A stretch of DNA of 64,000 bases from Flavobacterium suncheonense GH29-5 = DSM 17707 (GCF_000430025.1 NZ_AUCZ01000015.1:1-64000), one strand, 5' to 3'. Shown: positions 44,955 through 53,507, counted from the first letter of the stretch. The notes: a model not told the origin generated them from the letters alone. Numbers and translations are program-made.

Positions 44955-45627
44955 CCTTTTTCACAAATTCCATCCCGTCACTGGCACTCATCGGAATTAC
45001 TGTTACAGGATTGGCAACATCGTACATGGTCGCCGGTTTCGGATCAATGTAATAAATCGGAATGTCGGGATTAGTATAATTGATTAAACCTGCGGCCGGA
45101 TACACTTGTAATGAAGTTCCGATAACAATCAGATAATTGGCACCTTCCACGATGTCTATTGCTTCATCAATTGCCGGAACCGCTTCGCCAAACCATACAA
45201 TATGCGGACGGAGCTGATGGCCGTGCGCATCGGTATCGCCCAATTTTAAGTCGGATTTCCAGTCCAGAATGTAATTTTCGTTGACTGTACTGCGCACTTT
45301 CAGCAATTCGCCATGCAGGTGTAAAACCTTGGTGCTGCCGGCGCGTTCGTGCAAATCGTCTACGTTTTGAGTAATGATGTGTACGTCGAATTGATGTTCC
45401 ATTTCAGCGATGATTTCGTGTCCGCGGTTGGGTTGCACTTCTAAAAGCTGGGCGCGGCGTTTGTTGTAGAAATCCAAAACCAATCCCGAATTTTTGGACC
45501 AGCCGATCGGTGAGGCGACTTCCATAATATCATGACCTTCCCAAAGGCCGTCGGCATCGCGAAAGGTTTTGATACCGCTTTCGGCACTCATTCCGGCTCC
45601 GGAAAGGATTACGAGTTTCTTTTTCAT
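44944..45627 (-). CDS. cobB: Sirtuin NAD-dependent deacylase, zinc-less type
   Basis: This 227-residue Sir2-family protein removes acyl groups from lysines using NAD+. The NAD site is LSGAGMSAESGIKTFRDADG (residues 8-27), and TQNVDDLHERAGS with catalytic His in VLHLHGEL follows. FYNKRRAQL contains the Tyr-x-x-Arg pair that in class III sirtuins (CobB, SIRT5) recognises succinyl or malonyl lysine. The four zinc cysteines expected between the catalytic His and PHIVWFGEAVP are missing; that loop (LLKVRSTVNENYILDWKS...) has no cysteine at all. The protein may thus be a zinc-independent desuccinylase. It stands alone, separated from the anti-sigma gene by a terminator. Confidence 0.88.
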   Translation of the reverse strand: MKKKLVILSGAGMSAESGIKTFRDADGLWEGHDIMEVASPIGWSKNSGLVLDFYNKRRAQLLEVQPNRGHEIIAEMEHQFDVHIITQNVDDLHERAGSTKVLHLHGELLKVRSTVNENYILDWKSDLKLGDTDAHGHQLRPHIVWFGEAVPAIDEAIDIVEGANYLIVIGTSLQVYPAAGLINYTNPDIPIYYIDPKPATMYDVANPVTVIPMSASDGMEFVKKELG

Positions 45628-45642
45628 GGTTTATGGCAATTA

Positions 45643-45677
45643 AAAAACCTCAAGAGTGCGATGCAATTGAGGTTTTA
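45643..45677 (-). terminator. Terminator after the sigma/anti-sigma operon
   Basis: AAAACCTCAA and TTGAGGTTTT around a 13-base loop, T run on the minus strand. It separates the operon from the sirtuin gene. Confidence 0.75.
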
Positions 45678-45695
45678 AGAGTGTTGTTATTTACG

Positions 45696-46496
45696 TTATA
45701 CTTTTCCCAGCGCATACAATTGCTCCATTGTTGGTGTTGCATTGCCGCCTTCCGGTTCCAGCGTAATTCCAAATGCTTCGGCTTCGTGAGTATTGTCAAC
45801 GCGGTACATTTTTGAGGAGGAAGCAGTGGCTCTTTCCAACAAACCAATACTGGTTGGGGTGAACGGATCCATTTTTAAAGCCCAAACCTGATAAACCATA
45901 CCTTGTGGCGGTTCCGGAAGGCTTTTGGCATCAACATATACTGCCTGAGTGGCTCTGTTCCAATACACTTTTACTGAGGCGGAAGGCATGGCTGCTTGTC
46001 CGTCTAAGGCAACAATGGTGTTGTTCGGATCGCGCAGAATTTCCATCATGTTTTCCACTGCTTTGTTTTTTTGCTCCAGTGTAGACACGGTTTGCTGCAT
46101 TTTGCTGTATTCGGCTTTGTTTTTTTCGATTTCGGAATTGATTTGCTCGTTCATCGAATCGTTCATTTTTAAGTACATCAGCCCGGCGCCTAATAAGAGG
46201 ATGAACGAAGCGACCCATCCTAAGTATTGCGTCCAGTTTGTTTTTTGTTTTAAATGAACAACTTTCGGATCATCCCCTAACAATTCCTGACGGATTTTAT
46301 CATAGGTTTCCGAAGAAATAGTTGGGGAAACACTTTGTGAAAGATCGATAACCGCTTTTTCAATAGCTGCAATTTCCGTCCGGATAGCGGGACTGTCAGC
46401 GGCCATTTGCTGTACATCCTGCCGTTCTTCTTCCGATAATTTTCCGAAAACGTAAAGCTCTAAAATACCACTCTCTATGTATTCTCTGCTGTTCAT
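45696..46496 (-). CDS. Anti-sigma factor, RskA-type
   Basis: A 266-residue membrane protein with an N-terminal anti-sigma domain (YIESGILELYVFGKLSEEER; about residues 5-75), a single membrane helix (YLGWVASFILLLGAGLMYL, about 89-107), a coiled-coil-like stalk (EIEKNKAEYSKMQQTVSTLE) and a periplasmic RskA domain (VKVYWNRATQAVYVDAKSLP; GMVYQVWALKMDPFTPTSIG). RskA proteins hold their ECF sigma factor at the membrane until cleaved or displaced. Its start codon overlaps the sigma stop by one base, so the pair is translationally coupled. No zinc-binding Cys/His motif is seen in the N-terminal domain. Confidence 0.88.
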   Translation of the reverse strand: MNSREYIESGILELYVFGKLSEEERQDVQQMAADSPAIRTEIAAIEKAVIDLSQSVSPTISSETYDKIRQELLGDDPKVVHLKQKTNWTQYLGWVASFILLLGAGLMYLKMNDSMNEQINSEIEKNKAEYSKMQQTVSTLEQKNKAVENMMEILRDPNNTIVALDGQAAMPSASVKVYWNRATQAVYVDAKSLPEPPQGMVYQVWALKMDPFTPTSIGLLERATASSSKMYRVDNTHEAEAFGITLEPEGGNATPTMEQLYALGKV

Positions 46497-47026
46497 TACA
46501 CTTTCAATAGGTTTCTTAATTCGTTAATGCAGTTTCGGTTTTGTGTTTTCACGGTGCCCAAAGGAATTTCAAGCTCGTCGGCCACTTCCTGTTGGGTGTA
46601 GCCTTTAAAAAAGAGCAAATCAATCAGTTGGATGCATTTTGGCTTTAGTTTTTTGACAAATTCGTGAATACCGATTGTGTCTATTTTGTTGATCATCCGG
46701 CCGGGATCGTCAAGAATATGTACGAAATTGTCTGCCGATAAGTTTTTTTGCGAGTTGTTAAAGTCTTTCGAACGCAATTTGTCGATAGCCGCATTGCGGG
46801 CGATATTCAGAATCCAGGTGAAAAAGCGTCCTTTGTTTTCGTTGTAGCTGTCCAGGTTTTTCCAGATTTTAACGAAAACTTCCTGTAGCACGTCTTCGGC
46901 TTCTTCCCGGTCTTTAATCAGATTGAAAATGACACCGAAAAGGCTTTTGGCATACATATCGTATAAAAGCGTGAAGGCTTTGTCGTCTTTTTTATAAATT
47001 TGCTCCAATAATTCTTCTTGTGTCAT
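46496..47026 (-). CDS. ECF-type RNA polymerase sigma factor (SigK/SigL-like)
   Basis: A 176-residue group 4 sigma factor. Region 2 includes YDMYAKSLFGVIFNLIKDRE, AEDVLQEVFVKIWKNLDSY and GRFFTWILNIARNAAIDKL. Region 4 is LIDLLFFKGYTQQEVADELE followed by IPLGTVKTQNRNCINELRNL. The downstream gene is an RskA-type anti-sigma factor with overlapping start, the common SigK-RskA arrangement. In Bacteroidota such pairs often respond to redox or envelope stress, but no regulon is visible here. It is divergent from the TrmH-type gene. Confidence 0.93.
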   Translation of the reverse strand: MTQEELLEQIYKKDDKAFTLLYDMYAKSLFGVIFNLIKDREEAEDVLQEVFVKIWKNLDSYNENKGRFFTWILNIARNAAIDKLRSKDFNNSQKNLSADNFVHILDDPGRMINKIDTIGIHEFVKKLKPKCIQLIDLLFFKGYTQQEVADELEIPLGTVKTQNRNCINELRNLLKV

Positions 47027-47082
47027 AAGTAGGAATTAATCCCTTAAAAATAAGAAACAAATTTGATAAATCCGCTTTTTTG

Positions 47083-47751
47083 ATGGAAAACCTTTTTGCA
47101 GACCGCAATTACCTTAGCTATTTGGAAACATTCATAACCGAAAACCGCAAAGAAGGTTTTTTAAAAGTATTGCAAAATCGCACAAAGCATTTTACCGTTG
47201 CCATGGAAGATGTTTATCAGTTGCACAATACCAGTGCGGTGATGCGGAGTTGTGAAGTATTTGGAATACAGGAACTTAATGTAGTGGAACAGCGTTTCGG
47301 AAAGCGAATCGACAAGGAAATTGCGATGGGTGCTGAAAAATGGGTAGATATCCGTCGGTTTTCCACCAATCAGGATTGTATTAACGATTTGAAAGCCAGA
47401 GGATATCAGATCATTGCCACCACGCCGCATGAAAACGATTGCATGTTAGAGGATTTTGATATTACCAAGCCATCTGCCATTTTCTTCGGTACGGAAAAAT
47501 TAGGACTTTCCGATGAAGTTTTGCAACAGGCAGACGGTTTTCTGAAAATCCCGATGGTAGGTTTTACGGAAAGCTTAAACATTTCGGTATCGGCAGCGAT
47601 TATCCTGCAAAATATTTCCACCCGTTTGCGGCATTCCGACATCGACTGGAAATTAACCGAAGCGGAATTACTGGAAAAACGCATCGACTGGACCCGAAAA
47701 TCAATTAAGGATATTGATTTTATTACGAAAAAATATTTGGAGCAGGTTTAG
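47083..47751 (+). CDS. trmH: TrmH family tRNA/rRNA 2'-O-ribose methyltransferase
   Basis: A 222-residue SPOUT-fold methyltransferase, probably tRNA Gm18 methyltransferase. HNTSAVMRSCEVFGIQEL (about residues 48-65) is motif 1 with the catalytic Arg, IFFGTEKLGLSDEVL (about 135-149) motif 2, and IPMVGFTESLNISVSAAI (about 157-174) the knotted SAM-binding motif 3. It lacks the N-terminal extension of RlmB-type enzymes, which favours a TrmH assignment. The ATG at 47083 is chosen over a TTG one codon earlier. A palindromic terminator follows. Confidence 0.85.
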   Translation: MENLFADRNYLSYLETFITENRKEGFLKVLQNRTKHFTVAMEDVYQLHNTSAVMRSCEVFGIQELNVVEQRFGKRIDKEIAMGAEKWVDIRRFSTNQDCINDLKARGYQIIATTPHENDCMLEDFDITKPSAIFFGTEKLGLSDEVLQQADGFLKIPMVGFTESLNISVSAAIILQNISTRLRHSDIDWKLTEAELLEKRIDWTRKSIKDIDFITKKYLEQV

Positions 47752-47790
47752 GAGGTTCAGTTTCAGTTTTGACTATTGGTATTTAAATAA

Positions 47791-47820
47791 AAAAACGCCT
47801 TGATATCAAGGCGTTTTTTT
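47791..47820. terminator. Bidirectional terminator after trmH
   Basis: AAAACGCCTTGA and TCAAGGCGTTTT form a perfect palindrome with A and T runs, between convergent genes. Confidence 0.85.
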
Positions 47821-47854
47821 ATTTTTATTTTTTTAAAGCAACTGCAAACTGTTT

Positions 47855-47896
47855 ACTTTTCATTTTTCACTTTTCACTTTTCACTTCTCACTACTT
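47855..47896. repeat. Heptamer array (ACTTTTC) at a stop codon
   Basis: Units ACTTTTC, ATTTTTC, ACTTTTC, ACTTTTC, ACTTCTC and ACTACTT in phase. The last unit overlaps the stop of the minus-strand gene ending at 47891. Confidence 0.75.
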
Positions 47897-48661
47897 ATTC
47901 TTCTTCAGCAATTTATAATCCTCGTAACAGCCTTTAATAGCGTCCATGATCTGCAAATCGTTGGCGGTTTCAATAAACGTATCGGAGTAATTACAATTCT
48001 TCAGAATTTCTTTGATTTCCTTTTTTTCAATCCCTAATAAAGCGGATACGGTTTCGCGGTCGTATTTGGAAGCCAGTACGTTACGGACGGTCTCGTCTTT
48101 TTTAAACTCGCGGAGTTTTCGCATTTCTTTTCCTTTTTTTCCGAAGACATTGTACAGCGCATCGGCAGGGTTGGATAAAGCGCCTAATACTTTTTTAACC
48201 TGAGAGGAAGAATTTCCGCCGGATTCGTATCCGTACGGCAAACCCGAAATACTGTAACGTTGTGCTTCGTTTAAGGCAATCAGTTTGGTGTCTACTTCCA
48301 TATAGCCGGTTAATAAATATCTTGGGATGAACACTTCTTCAATGGCAAAAGCCTTTTCGGTAAGTTTTACCTTAAAACCGGTTTTGTTTTTAATCCAGTC
48401 TGCAGAAACACGGATTTTAATCGATTGAAATCCGATATAGGAAAAGTGTAGGGTATCGTTAACTTTAGCCTCAATTTCAAATTCTCCCATGCCGTTGGTA
48501 GATGTTCCTTTTACCGTATTAAGGTTAATTACGTTAACGTCTTTTTTGGGTAATAAATTGGCTTCATTAACAACGGTTCCGGATATTTTGGTACGTCCTT
48601 CTTCCTGAGCGAAAGCAGATAAGGAAAATAAGGCGAATAAAAAAACTACAAAATATTTCAT
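47891..48661 (-). CDS. Exported protein with carboxypeptidase-regulatory-like domain
   Basis: This 256-residue protein has a signal peptide (MKYFVVFLFALFSLSAFAQ) and an N-terminal CarboxypepD_reg-like beta-sandwich (about residues 24-105: TKISGTVVNEANLLPKKDVN, GTSTNGMGEFEIEAKVNDTL, HFSYIGFQSIKIRV). TonB receptors of Bacteroidota often carry this domain, but here there is no plug or barrel. The C-terminal 150 residues are helical and charged (LLKKN end, FGKKGKEMRKLREFKKDE) and match nothing I know. The protein is probably periplasmic or surface-attached. It is convergent with trmH. Confidence 0.78.
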   Translation of the reverse strand: MKYFVVFLFALFSLSAFAQEEGRTKISGTVVNEANLLPKKDVNVINLNTVKGTSTNGMGEFEIEAKVNDTLHFSYIGFQSIKIRVSADWIKNKTGFKVKLTEKAFAIEEVFIPRYLLTGYMEVDTKLIALNEAQRYSISGLPYGYESGGNSSSQVKKVLGALSNPADALYNVFGKKGKEMRKLREFKKDETVRNVLASKYDRETVSALLGIEKKEIKEILKNCNYSDTFIETANDLQIMDAIKGCYEDYKLLKKNK

Positions 48662-48739
48662 ACTTGTTTTTAGAATGGTCTAAAAGTACTAGATATTTTG
48701 TAGTTTCTATAAGAATTTAAAGAAAATTAACAAAAAGAA

Positions 48740-50581
48740 TTAGCTTCTTCTCGGTCTTCTTTCTCTTGGTGTGCTTGAATCGGAACGACGAGGTGCTGCA
48801 CTGCTGCGTCTTTCGTTTCTCGGTGCTCTGTCATCCGAACCGCTTCTTCTGTCGGAACGTCTTTCGCCACCAAAACGGCTTTCACCGCGTGATCCTCTGT
48901 CGCGGTCTCTTCCGCCACCGAAACTTCTTCTTTCGCCACCGCGTCCATTGTGATCACGACGACTGGAGTTGCTGCTTCCGTCGTTTTTAGAGATTTCCAC
49001 GTTAATTCTTCTTCCGTGAAGTTCGTATCCGTTTAAGATGTCCATTACTTTAGCGGTGTGCTCTCCGTCAGTATTGAAGAAAGAGAATCCTTCTTTAACA
49101 TCTACTTTGAAAACATCGTCACGTCCTAAATCTAAAGTTTCTTTTAAGAAGTCTTTCAGTTGCATCCAGTCGAAATCATCTCTCGAACCGATGTTGATGA
49201 AATAACGAACAGGGTCGCCTGCTCTGATTTCTCTTGGTTCCGAACTTCTTTCGCCTCCCTGGCTTGACAAGTCACGTTTTGATTTGTAGTACGATAAGAA
49301 ACGGTTGAATTCCACAGAAACCATTCTTTTTATCAGTTCTTCCTTGCTTAAATCCTGAAAAACTTCGTAGATAGCCGGCAAATAGTTGTCGATTTCGTGA
49401 TCGATTTCCGTATCGTGAATTTTATTGGCTAAGTGCAATAACTGGATTTCACAGATTTCGATTCCGCTTGGGATGGTTTTTTCTTCAAACTTCTGTTTGA
49501 TGATTTTTTCAATCGAATGAATTTTACGGATTTCACTCTTCGTTACAATAACAATGGAAGTTCCCAATTTCCCCGCACGACCGGTACGGCCCGAACGGTG
49601 GTTGTAGGTTTCAATTTCATCCGGTAACTGATAGTTTACCACGTGGGTTACGTTGTCTACGTCGATTCCGCGAGCGGCCACATCTGTAGCCACCAACATC
49701 TGAATCTGACGGCCACGGAACGCTTTCATTACCCCGTCGCGTTGTGCCTGGGATAAATCGCCGTGTAAAGCTGCAGCGTTGTATCCGTCTTCGATTAATT
49801 TTTCGGCAACCGATTGTGTGTCGCGTTTGGTACGACAGAAAACTACCGAGAAAATATCCGGGTTGGCATCTGCTAAACGTTTTAAAGCTTCGTAACGGTC
49901 ACGGGCATTTACAACGTAAAATTCGTGTGAAACCGTTGCCGATCCTGAGTTTTTATGTCCAACGGTAATTTCAACCGGGTTAGACATGAATTTTTTTCCG
50001 ATGCGCGCTACTTCAGCAGGCATGGTAGCCGAGAATAACCAAGTGTTTTTCTCATCTGGTGTGTCCGATAATATGGAACAAATGTCGTCGTAGAATCCCA
50101 TGTTTAACATCTCATCGGCCTCATCCAAGATACAGAAATCGATGTTTTTAATGTTTACAAGACCTCTGTTAATCATGTCCTGCATTCTACCGGGTGTAGC
50201 CACAATAATCTGTGCACCACGTTTTACCTCTCTAGCCTGTTCTGTAATGCTTGCACCACCATAAACAGCCACAGTATGTAACCCCTTTATGTACTTTGAG
50301 TATAATTTAATCTCGTTGGTGATCTGTAAGCATAACTCACGCGTTGGCGACAAAATTAATGCCTGAGTATTTCTGTTCTCAGCATCAATTTTCTGAATTA
50401 GCGGGAAACCAAAAGCGGCGGTTTTCCCTGTACCTGTTTGCGCTAAGGCAACTAAATCTGTGTTTTGTTCCAATAGTACTGGAATCGCTTTTTCTTGCAC
50501 TTCTGACGGATTCTCAAATCCTAGATCTTTAATCGCCAGCAGTAGCGACTCATTCAATCCTAATTGTTCAAATTTATTCAT
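48740..50581 (-). CDS. deaD: DEAD-box ATP-dependent RNA helicase (DeaD/DbpA-like)
   Basis: A 613-residue RNA helicase for ribosome assembly or mRNA unwinding. All core motifs are seen: Q motif near GFENPSEVQEKAIPVLL, AQTGTGKTAAF (I), PTRELCLQI (Ia), LDEADEMLNMGF (II), FSATMPAE (III), VFCRTKRDTQSVAEKL (IV), ATDVAARGIDVDNVTHVVN (V) and HRSGRTGRAG (VI). A DbpA-type RNA-binding domain follows (about residues 455-530: YFINIGSRDDFDWMQLKDFL). The last 80 residues are a disordered Arg/Gly/Ser tail (GGRDRDRGSRGES). Alternative frames across this tail give spurious open frames. Confidence 0.95.
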   Translation of the reverse strand: MNKFEQLGLNESLLLAIKDLGFENPSEVQEKAIPVLLEQNTDLVALAQTGTGKTAAFGFPLIQKIDAENRNTQALILSPTRELCLQITNEIKLYSKYIKGLHTVAVYGGASITEQAREVKRGAQIIVATPGRMQDMINRGLVNIKNIDFCILDEADEMLNMGFYDDICSILSDTPDEKNTWLFSATMPAEVARIGKKFMSNPVEITVGHKNSGSATVSHEFYVVNARDRYEALKRLADANPDIFSVVFCRTKRDTQSVAEKLIEDGYNAAALHGDLSQAQRDGVMKAFRGRQIQMLVATDVAARGIDVDNVTHVVNYQLPDEIETYNHRSGRTGRAGKLGTSIVIVTKSEIRKIHSIEKIIKQKFEEKTIPSGIEICEIQLLHLANKIHDTEIDHEIDNYLPAIYEVFQDLSKEELIKRMVSVEFNRFLSYYKSKRDLSSQGGERSSEPREIRAGDPVRYFINIGSRDDFDWMQLKDFLKETLDLGRDDVFKVDVKEGFSFFNTDGEHTAKVMDILNGYELHGRRINVEISKNDGSSNSSRRDHNGRGGERRSFGGGRDRDRGSRGESRFGGERRSDRRSGSDDRAPRNERRSSAAPRRSDSSTPRERRPRRS

Positions 50582-50601
50582 AAAATATTTTAAATTGGGT
50601 G

Positions 50602-50609
50602 CAAAAGTA
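50602..50609 (-). promoter_or_regulatory. -7 promoter element (TACTTTTG) for deaD
   Basis: The plus strand reads CAAAAGTA, an exact TAnnTTTG match on the minus strand, 20 bases before the start codon. Confidence 0.5.
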
Positions 50610-50756
50610 CTGCTAATAAACGAGACTAACTAATGAAAAAACTTTATTTGTGAATTTATTAGTATTTGATAATCAATAAATTAGAAAATTAACCCTGAAG
50701 AAAGTTTGAAGATTTGAAAATATTTACGCCTTTTTATTGAGGATTTGACAATGAAA

Positions 50757-51335
50757 TTAGGCGTTTTTAAGGAAGGAAATCAGTTGTTTTACTGCTTTTC
50801 CGCGGTGGCTGATGGCCGATTTTTCATCCATGGAAAGTTCGGCAAAAGTCTTGGTATAACCATCAGCTACAAAAATGGGGTCGTAGCCAAAACCATTTGT
50901 TCCGCGTTTTTCATTAATAATATTTCCGTGGATGATTCCGGTAAATAGATGTTGTTCTCCATTCATATTCAGGGCGATAACGGTTTTGAAATTGGCTTTC
51001 CGGTTGGTTTCACTTTGCAGTTTTTCCAATACTTTATTCATGTTGTCATCATCGTTGCGCTGCGAACCGGCATAGCGCGCGGAATACACGCCGGGTTCAC
51101 CGTTCAGGGCATCAATTTCCAGACCGCTGTCGTCGGCAAAACAGGCATAACCGTAATGTTCGGTAACGTAATTTGCTTTCAGGATGGCGTTGCCTTCAAT
51201 GGTTTCGGCAGTTTCGGGGATATCTACGTCGCAACCGATGTCTTCTAAACTTAAAATGCGAACATCGGAAGGTACTAATTGCTGTATTTCCCTGATTTTG
51301 TTTTTGTTGTTGGAGGCGAAAACGAGTTGAAGCAT
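50757..51335 (-). CDS. rdgB: Non-canonical purine NTP pyrophosphatase (RdgB/HAM1)
   Basis: This 192-residue enzyme hydrolyses ITP, dITP and XTP to monophosphates and so keeps deaminated purines out of DNA and RNA. MLQLVFASNNKNKIREIQQL contains the conserved (S/T)xNxxK substrate loop. ETIEGNAILKANYVTEHYG, FADDSGLEIDALNGEPGVYS with metal-binding Asp, and GTNGFGYDPIFVADGYTKTF are further family blocks, and the C-terminal ISHRGKAVKQL is typical. The open frame begins 27 bases earlier, but the conserved N-terminus starts at the ATG at 51335. A TATCTTTG element lies at 51367-51360. Confidence 0.93.
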   Translation of the reverse strand: MLQLVFASNNKNKIREIQQLVPSDVRILSLEDIGCDVDIPETAETIEGNAILKANYVTEHYGYACFADDSGLEIDALNGEPGVYSARYAGSQRNDDDNMNKVLEKLQSETNRKANFKTVIALNMNGEQHLFTGIIHGNIINEKRGTNGFGYDPIFVADGYTKTFAELSMDEKSAISHRGKAVKQLISFLKNA

Positions 51336-51359
51336 ATTGGTTTGATTATGTTGTGGGAG

Positions 51360-51367
51360 CAAAGATA
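51360..51367 (-). promoter_or_regulatory. -7 promoter element (TATCTTTG) for rdgB
   Basis: Exact TAnnTTTG match on the minus strand, 24 bases before the chosen start. Confidence 0.45.
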
Positions 51368-51554
51368 AGGTTTGGTTGCGAAAACGGATACTTTTTAAAG
51401 GTAATGTGAGTTTAGAGGCAAAACCTTCAACTAAAATTCACTTTGCAACAAAAGGATTAAAACGAAAAAAATGTTACACATTCTGCAACAAAAAAATCAA
51501 AATGAAAATTTTGTTACGACAACACTAAAGCCAAGAAGCACAAACCGATTCCCT

Positions 51555-51581
51555 TAATCCATGTAATCCGTGTAATTTGTG
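51555..51581. repeat. Nonamer-period array
   Basis: Three in-phase 9-bp units, TAATCCATG, TAATCCGTG and TAATTTGTG. Confidence 0.6.
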
Positions 51582-51656
51582 ACCATTATTAAAAAAAAAC
51601 TACCCCAACAATTGGAATAGGTTTTGTTTTTAGGAGTAATTTGAAAAAAGTGTTAC

Positions 51657-52097
51657 TTAACCCTTTGGCTGTTCATCAAAGTTAACCATCCAGTTAATGC
51701 CGAATTTGTCTGTAAACATGCCAAAATAAGCGCCCCAAAAGGTTTTGTTCATGGGCATGGTCACTTGTCCGCCTGCAGAAAGTGCATTAAACAGTCTGTC
51801 CGCTTCATCTTTACTTTCAGCGTTTATTGAAATGGAAAAATTGTTGCCTTGTTTGAAATCGGTAGCCCATCCGCCGCCGGTGTCACTTCCCATCAAACAG
51901 GTTTCTTTACTGATCGGAAGGGTAACGTGCATAATTTTATTGCCGTCTTCTTCGCTCATGGGCGGGCAATCTTCACTGGGCGGCATGTCTTTGAATTTTC
52001 CTATATACGGGAATTCTCCCCCGAAAACCGATTGGTAAAATTTGAAAGCCGCTTCGCAGGTACCGTCAAAAGTCAAATAAACATTTACTGTTGCCAT
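51657..52097 (-). CDS. VOC family protein, PhnB-like
   Basis: A 146-residue protein of the PhnB/3-demethylubiquinone methyltransferase-like branch of the VOC superfamily. It begins MATVNVYLTFDGTCEAAFKF and has KIMHVTLPISKETCLMGSDT, FSISINAESKDEADRLFNAL, and the closing FWGAYFGMFTDKFGINWMVN, all typical of that branch. The biochemical role of this group is not established. The open frame begins 45 bases upstream inside the next gene's end, and the ATG at 52097 fits the family start. Another VOC gene lies 28 bases upstream on the same strand, so they probably form an operon. Confidence 0.85.
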   Translation of the reverse strand: MATVNVYLTFDGTCEAAFKFYQSVFGGEFPYIGKFKDMPPSEDCPPMSEEDGNKIMHVTLPISKETCLMGSDTGGGWATDFKQGNNFSISINAESKDEADRLFNALSAGGQVTMPMNKTFWGAYFGMFTDKFGINWMVNFDEQPKG

Positions 52098-52125
52098 TTT
52101 TTTTATAATTATTTGTTGGTTAAAT

Positions 52126-52497
52126 CTATCTGTGTTGGTCAATTAATATTTTGTTTCCATCAGGATCGGTTAGAGTGATGTATTCCGGACCTGTTGTGTC
52201 GCTGTTTGCTTCCCGTGTTAAGGTTATACCGGAATTTTTTAACTGGGCCTGAATGCTTCTTACATCATCAAAATCCTCAATGGGTTGGGCATTGCCGTCC
52301 CATCCGGGATTGAAGGTAATGATGTTGTCTTCAAACATGCCCTGAAAAAGCCCGATAACGGAATTTTCGTTTTTCAGAACAATCCAGTTTTGGTCAATAT
52401 TTCCGCCTTTATAGGTAAACCCTAATTTTTCGTAAAACTCTTTAGATTTGTGAATGTCTTTAACGGCCAAACTAATCGAAAATGCGCCTAATTTCAT
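52126..52497 (-). CDS. VOC family protein, glyoxalase-like
   Basis: A 123-residue single-module VOC protein. It begins MKLGAFSISLAVKDIHKSKE followed by FYEKLGFTYKGGNIDQNWIV, the first half of the fold, and ends with YITLTDPDGNKILIDQ, the usual metal-site Glu position being replaced by Leu or Ile. It is probably a dimer like other small VOC proteins. The substrate cannot be assigned. The PhnB-like VOC gene follows 28 bases downstream, so the two may act together, perhaps against an electrophile or antibiotic. Confidence 0.83.
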   Translation of the reverse strand: MKLGAFSISLAVKDIHKSKEFYEKLGFTYKGGNIDQNWIVLKNENSVIGLFQGMFEDNIITFNPGWDGNAQPIEDFDDVRSIQAQLKNSGITLTREANSDTTGPEYITLTDPDGNKILIDQHR

Positions 52498-52654
52498 GTT
52501 TTTTTGATTTGGTTAATTTGTATATAATGTTTCTGTTGCTTTGCAAACGGCATCAATTTACAAAAAGTTTATCAGGAAACATATTGTTCAATATACATTT
52601 TTCATTAATAGTATTCGGTGTTTTGGGTATAGCAGTAATGTCCCTTCCGAAAAA

Positions 52655-52694
52655 AATAAACCCAAACTCCGCTTTTATGAAGTTTGGGTTTATT
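52655..52694 (-). terminator. Terminator of the T9SS cargo operon
   Basis: AATAAACCCAAACT and AGTTTGGGTTTATT form a perfect 14-bp stem with a 12-base loop. Confidence 0.8.
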
Positions 52695-52713
52695 ATTACT
52701 AAAAATAATGAGT

Positions 52714-53490
52714 CTATTCCTTAATAATTTTTATTGTTTTGACTTTATCCTGAGATTGGATGGACAGGTAATAAGTTCCCGAGGTCAGTCCGGATACATC
52801 AATTTTTGATGCATTAGCCTGTGCCGATCGGGTAAGAACCTGCTGGCCTAAAAAATTATAAACCGTTACCGCTGTAATCTCATGGGAAGATGACAAATTT
52901 AGGATGTTTTTTACCGGATTTGGGTAAACGGTCAAGCCGCTCATATCAAAATCGTTACTGCTTAAGTTGGTCTCAACATTTACAACATTCCTGAAAACCG
53001 GTCCCCATATACCGGTATTGTCTTTTATCCGAATATTGAAAACATGAAGCCCGACAGCAGGTAAAACGATTCCCGTTTTTGAGAGTTGTTCAAGAGCGCT
53101 GTCAAAGTTACCGTCGGTGGCTAAAACAGCTGTTCCGTTCCCTTCTCCCGGGTCGTTGTCCCAAAAATATTCGGCTTGCAAAATACTCATGATGGCTGTA
53201 GTGGTAGCGGTATTAACCTGAACAATATTTGTAAAAACCGGCCCCCAAACCCCTGTGTTATCCTTAATTCGGATGCAAAATTTATGCAAACCTGTTCCCG
53301 GTGCAGAAATTCCATTTTTTGACAATTGTTCAAACGCACTGTTGAAATTTCCGTCGGTAGCTAAAACGGCTGTACCATTTCCTGCACCCGGATCGGTATC
53401 CCAGAAATATTCGGCCTGGGTTATAGAGGTCTGTGCACCACATAAACTTATCGCCAACAATGCGATGAAGCTGTAAATATATTTTTTCAT
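52714..53490 (-). CDS. T9SS type A sorting-domain protein with an internal duplication
   Basis: This 258-residue surface or secreted protein is a type IX secretion cargo. After the signal peptide (MKKYIYSFIALLAISLCGAQ) two repeats of about 72 residues follow: QAEYFWDTDPGAGNGTAVLA to NTGVWGPVFTNIV, and QAEYFWDNDPGEGNGTAVLA to NTGIWGPVFRNVV. They are very alike, so the duplication is recent or under constraint. The C-terminal 75 residues are a type A sorting domain (LTVYPNPVKNILNLSS; YNFLGQQVLTRSAQ; SGTYYLSIQSQDKVKTIKII). The function of the repeat is unknown; related repeats occur in Bacteroidota surface proteins. It follows a beta-helix-like gene by 17 bases. Confidence 0.85.
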   Translation of the reverse strand: MKKYIYSFIALLAISLCGAQTSITQAEYFWDTDPGAGNGTAVLATDGNFNSAFEQLSKNGISAPGTGLHKFCIRIKDNTGVWGPVFTNIVQVNTATTTAIMSILQAEYFWDNDPGEGNGTAVLATDGNFDSALEQLSKTGIVLPAVGLHVFNIRIKDNTGIWGPVFRNVVNVETNLSSNDFDMSGLTVYPNPVKNILNLSSSHEITAVTVYNFLGQQVLTRSAQANASKIDVSGLTSGTYYLSIQSQDKVKTIKIIKE

Positions 53491-53507
53491 CTGTGTGTAA
53501 TTTGGGA

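Larger units (their letters stand above)
51336..51656. other. Intergenic region without a gene
   Basis: It holds the rdgB -7 element (TATCTTTG on the minus strand, 51367-51360) and a short array with a 9-base period (51555-51581: TAATCCATG, TAATCCGTG, TAATTTGTG). Between them lie AT-rich repeats of TTACA/TGTTAC and AACAAAA with no clear hairpin. A 28-codon open frame near 51470 looks spurious. Confidence 0.6.

Noticed and set aside
51470..51556. Short plus-strand open frame of 28 codons
   Set aside because: Low-complexity Asn/Gln-rich sequence in AT-rich spacer, no ribosome binding site or promoter.
52482..52724. Plus-strand open frame of 80 codons
   Set aside because: It spans a promoter gap and the terminator hairpin of the convergent gene; no conserved features.
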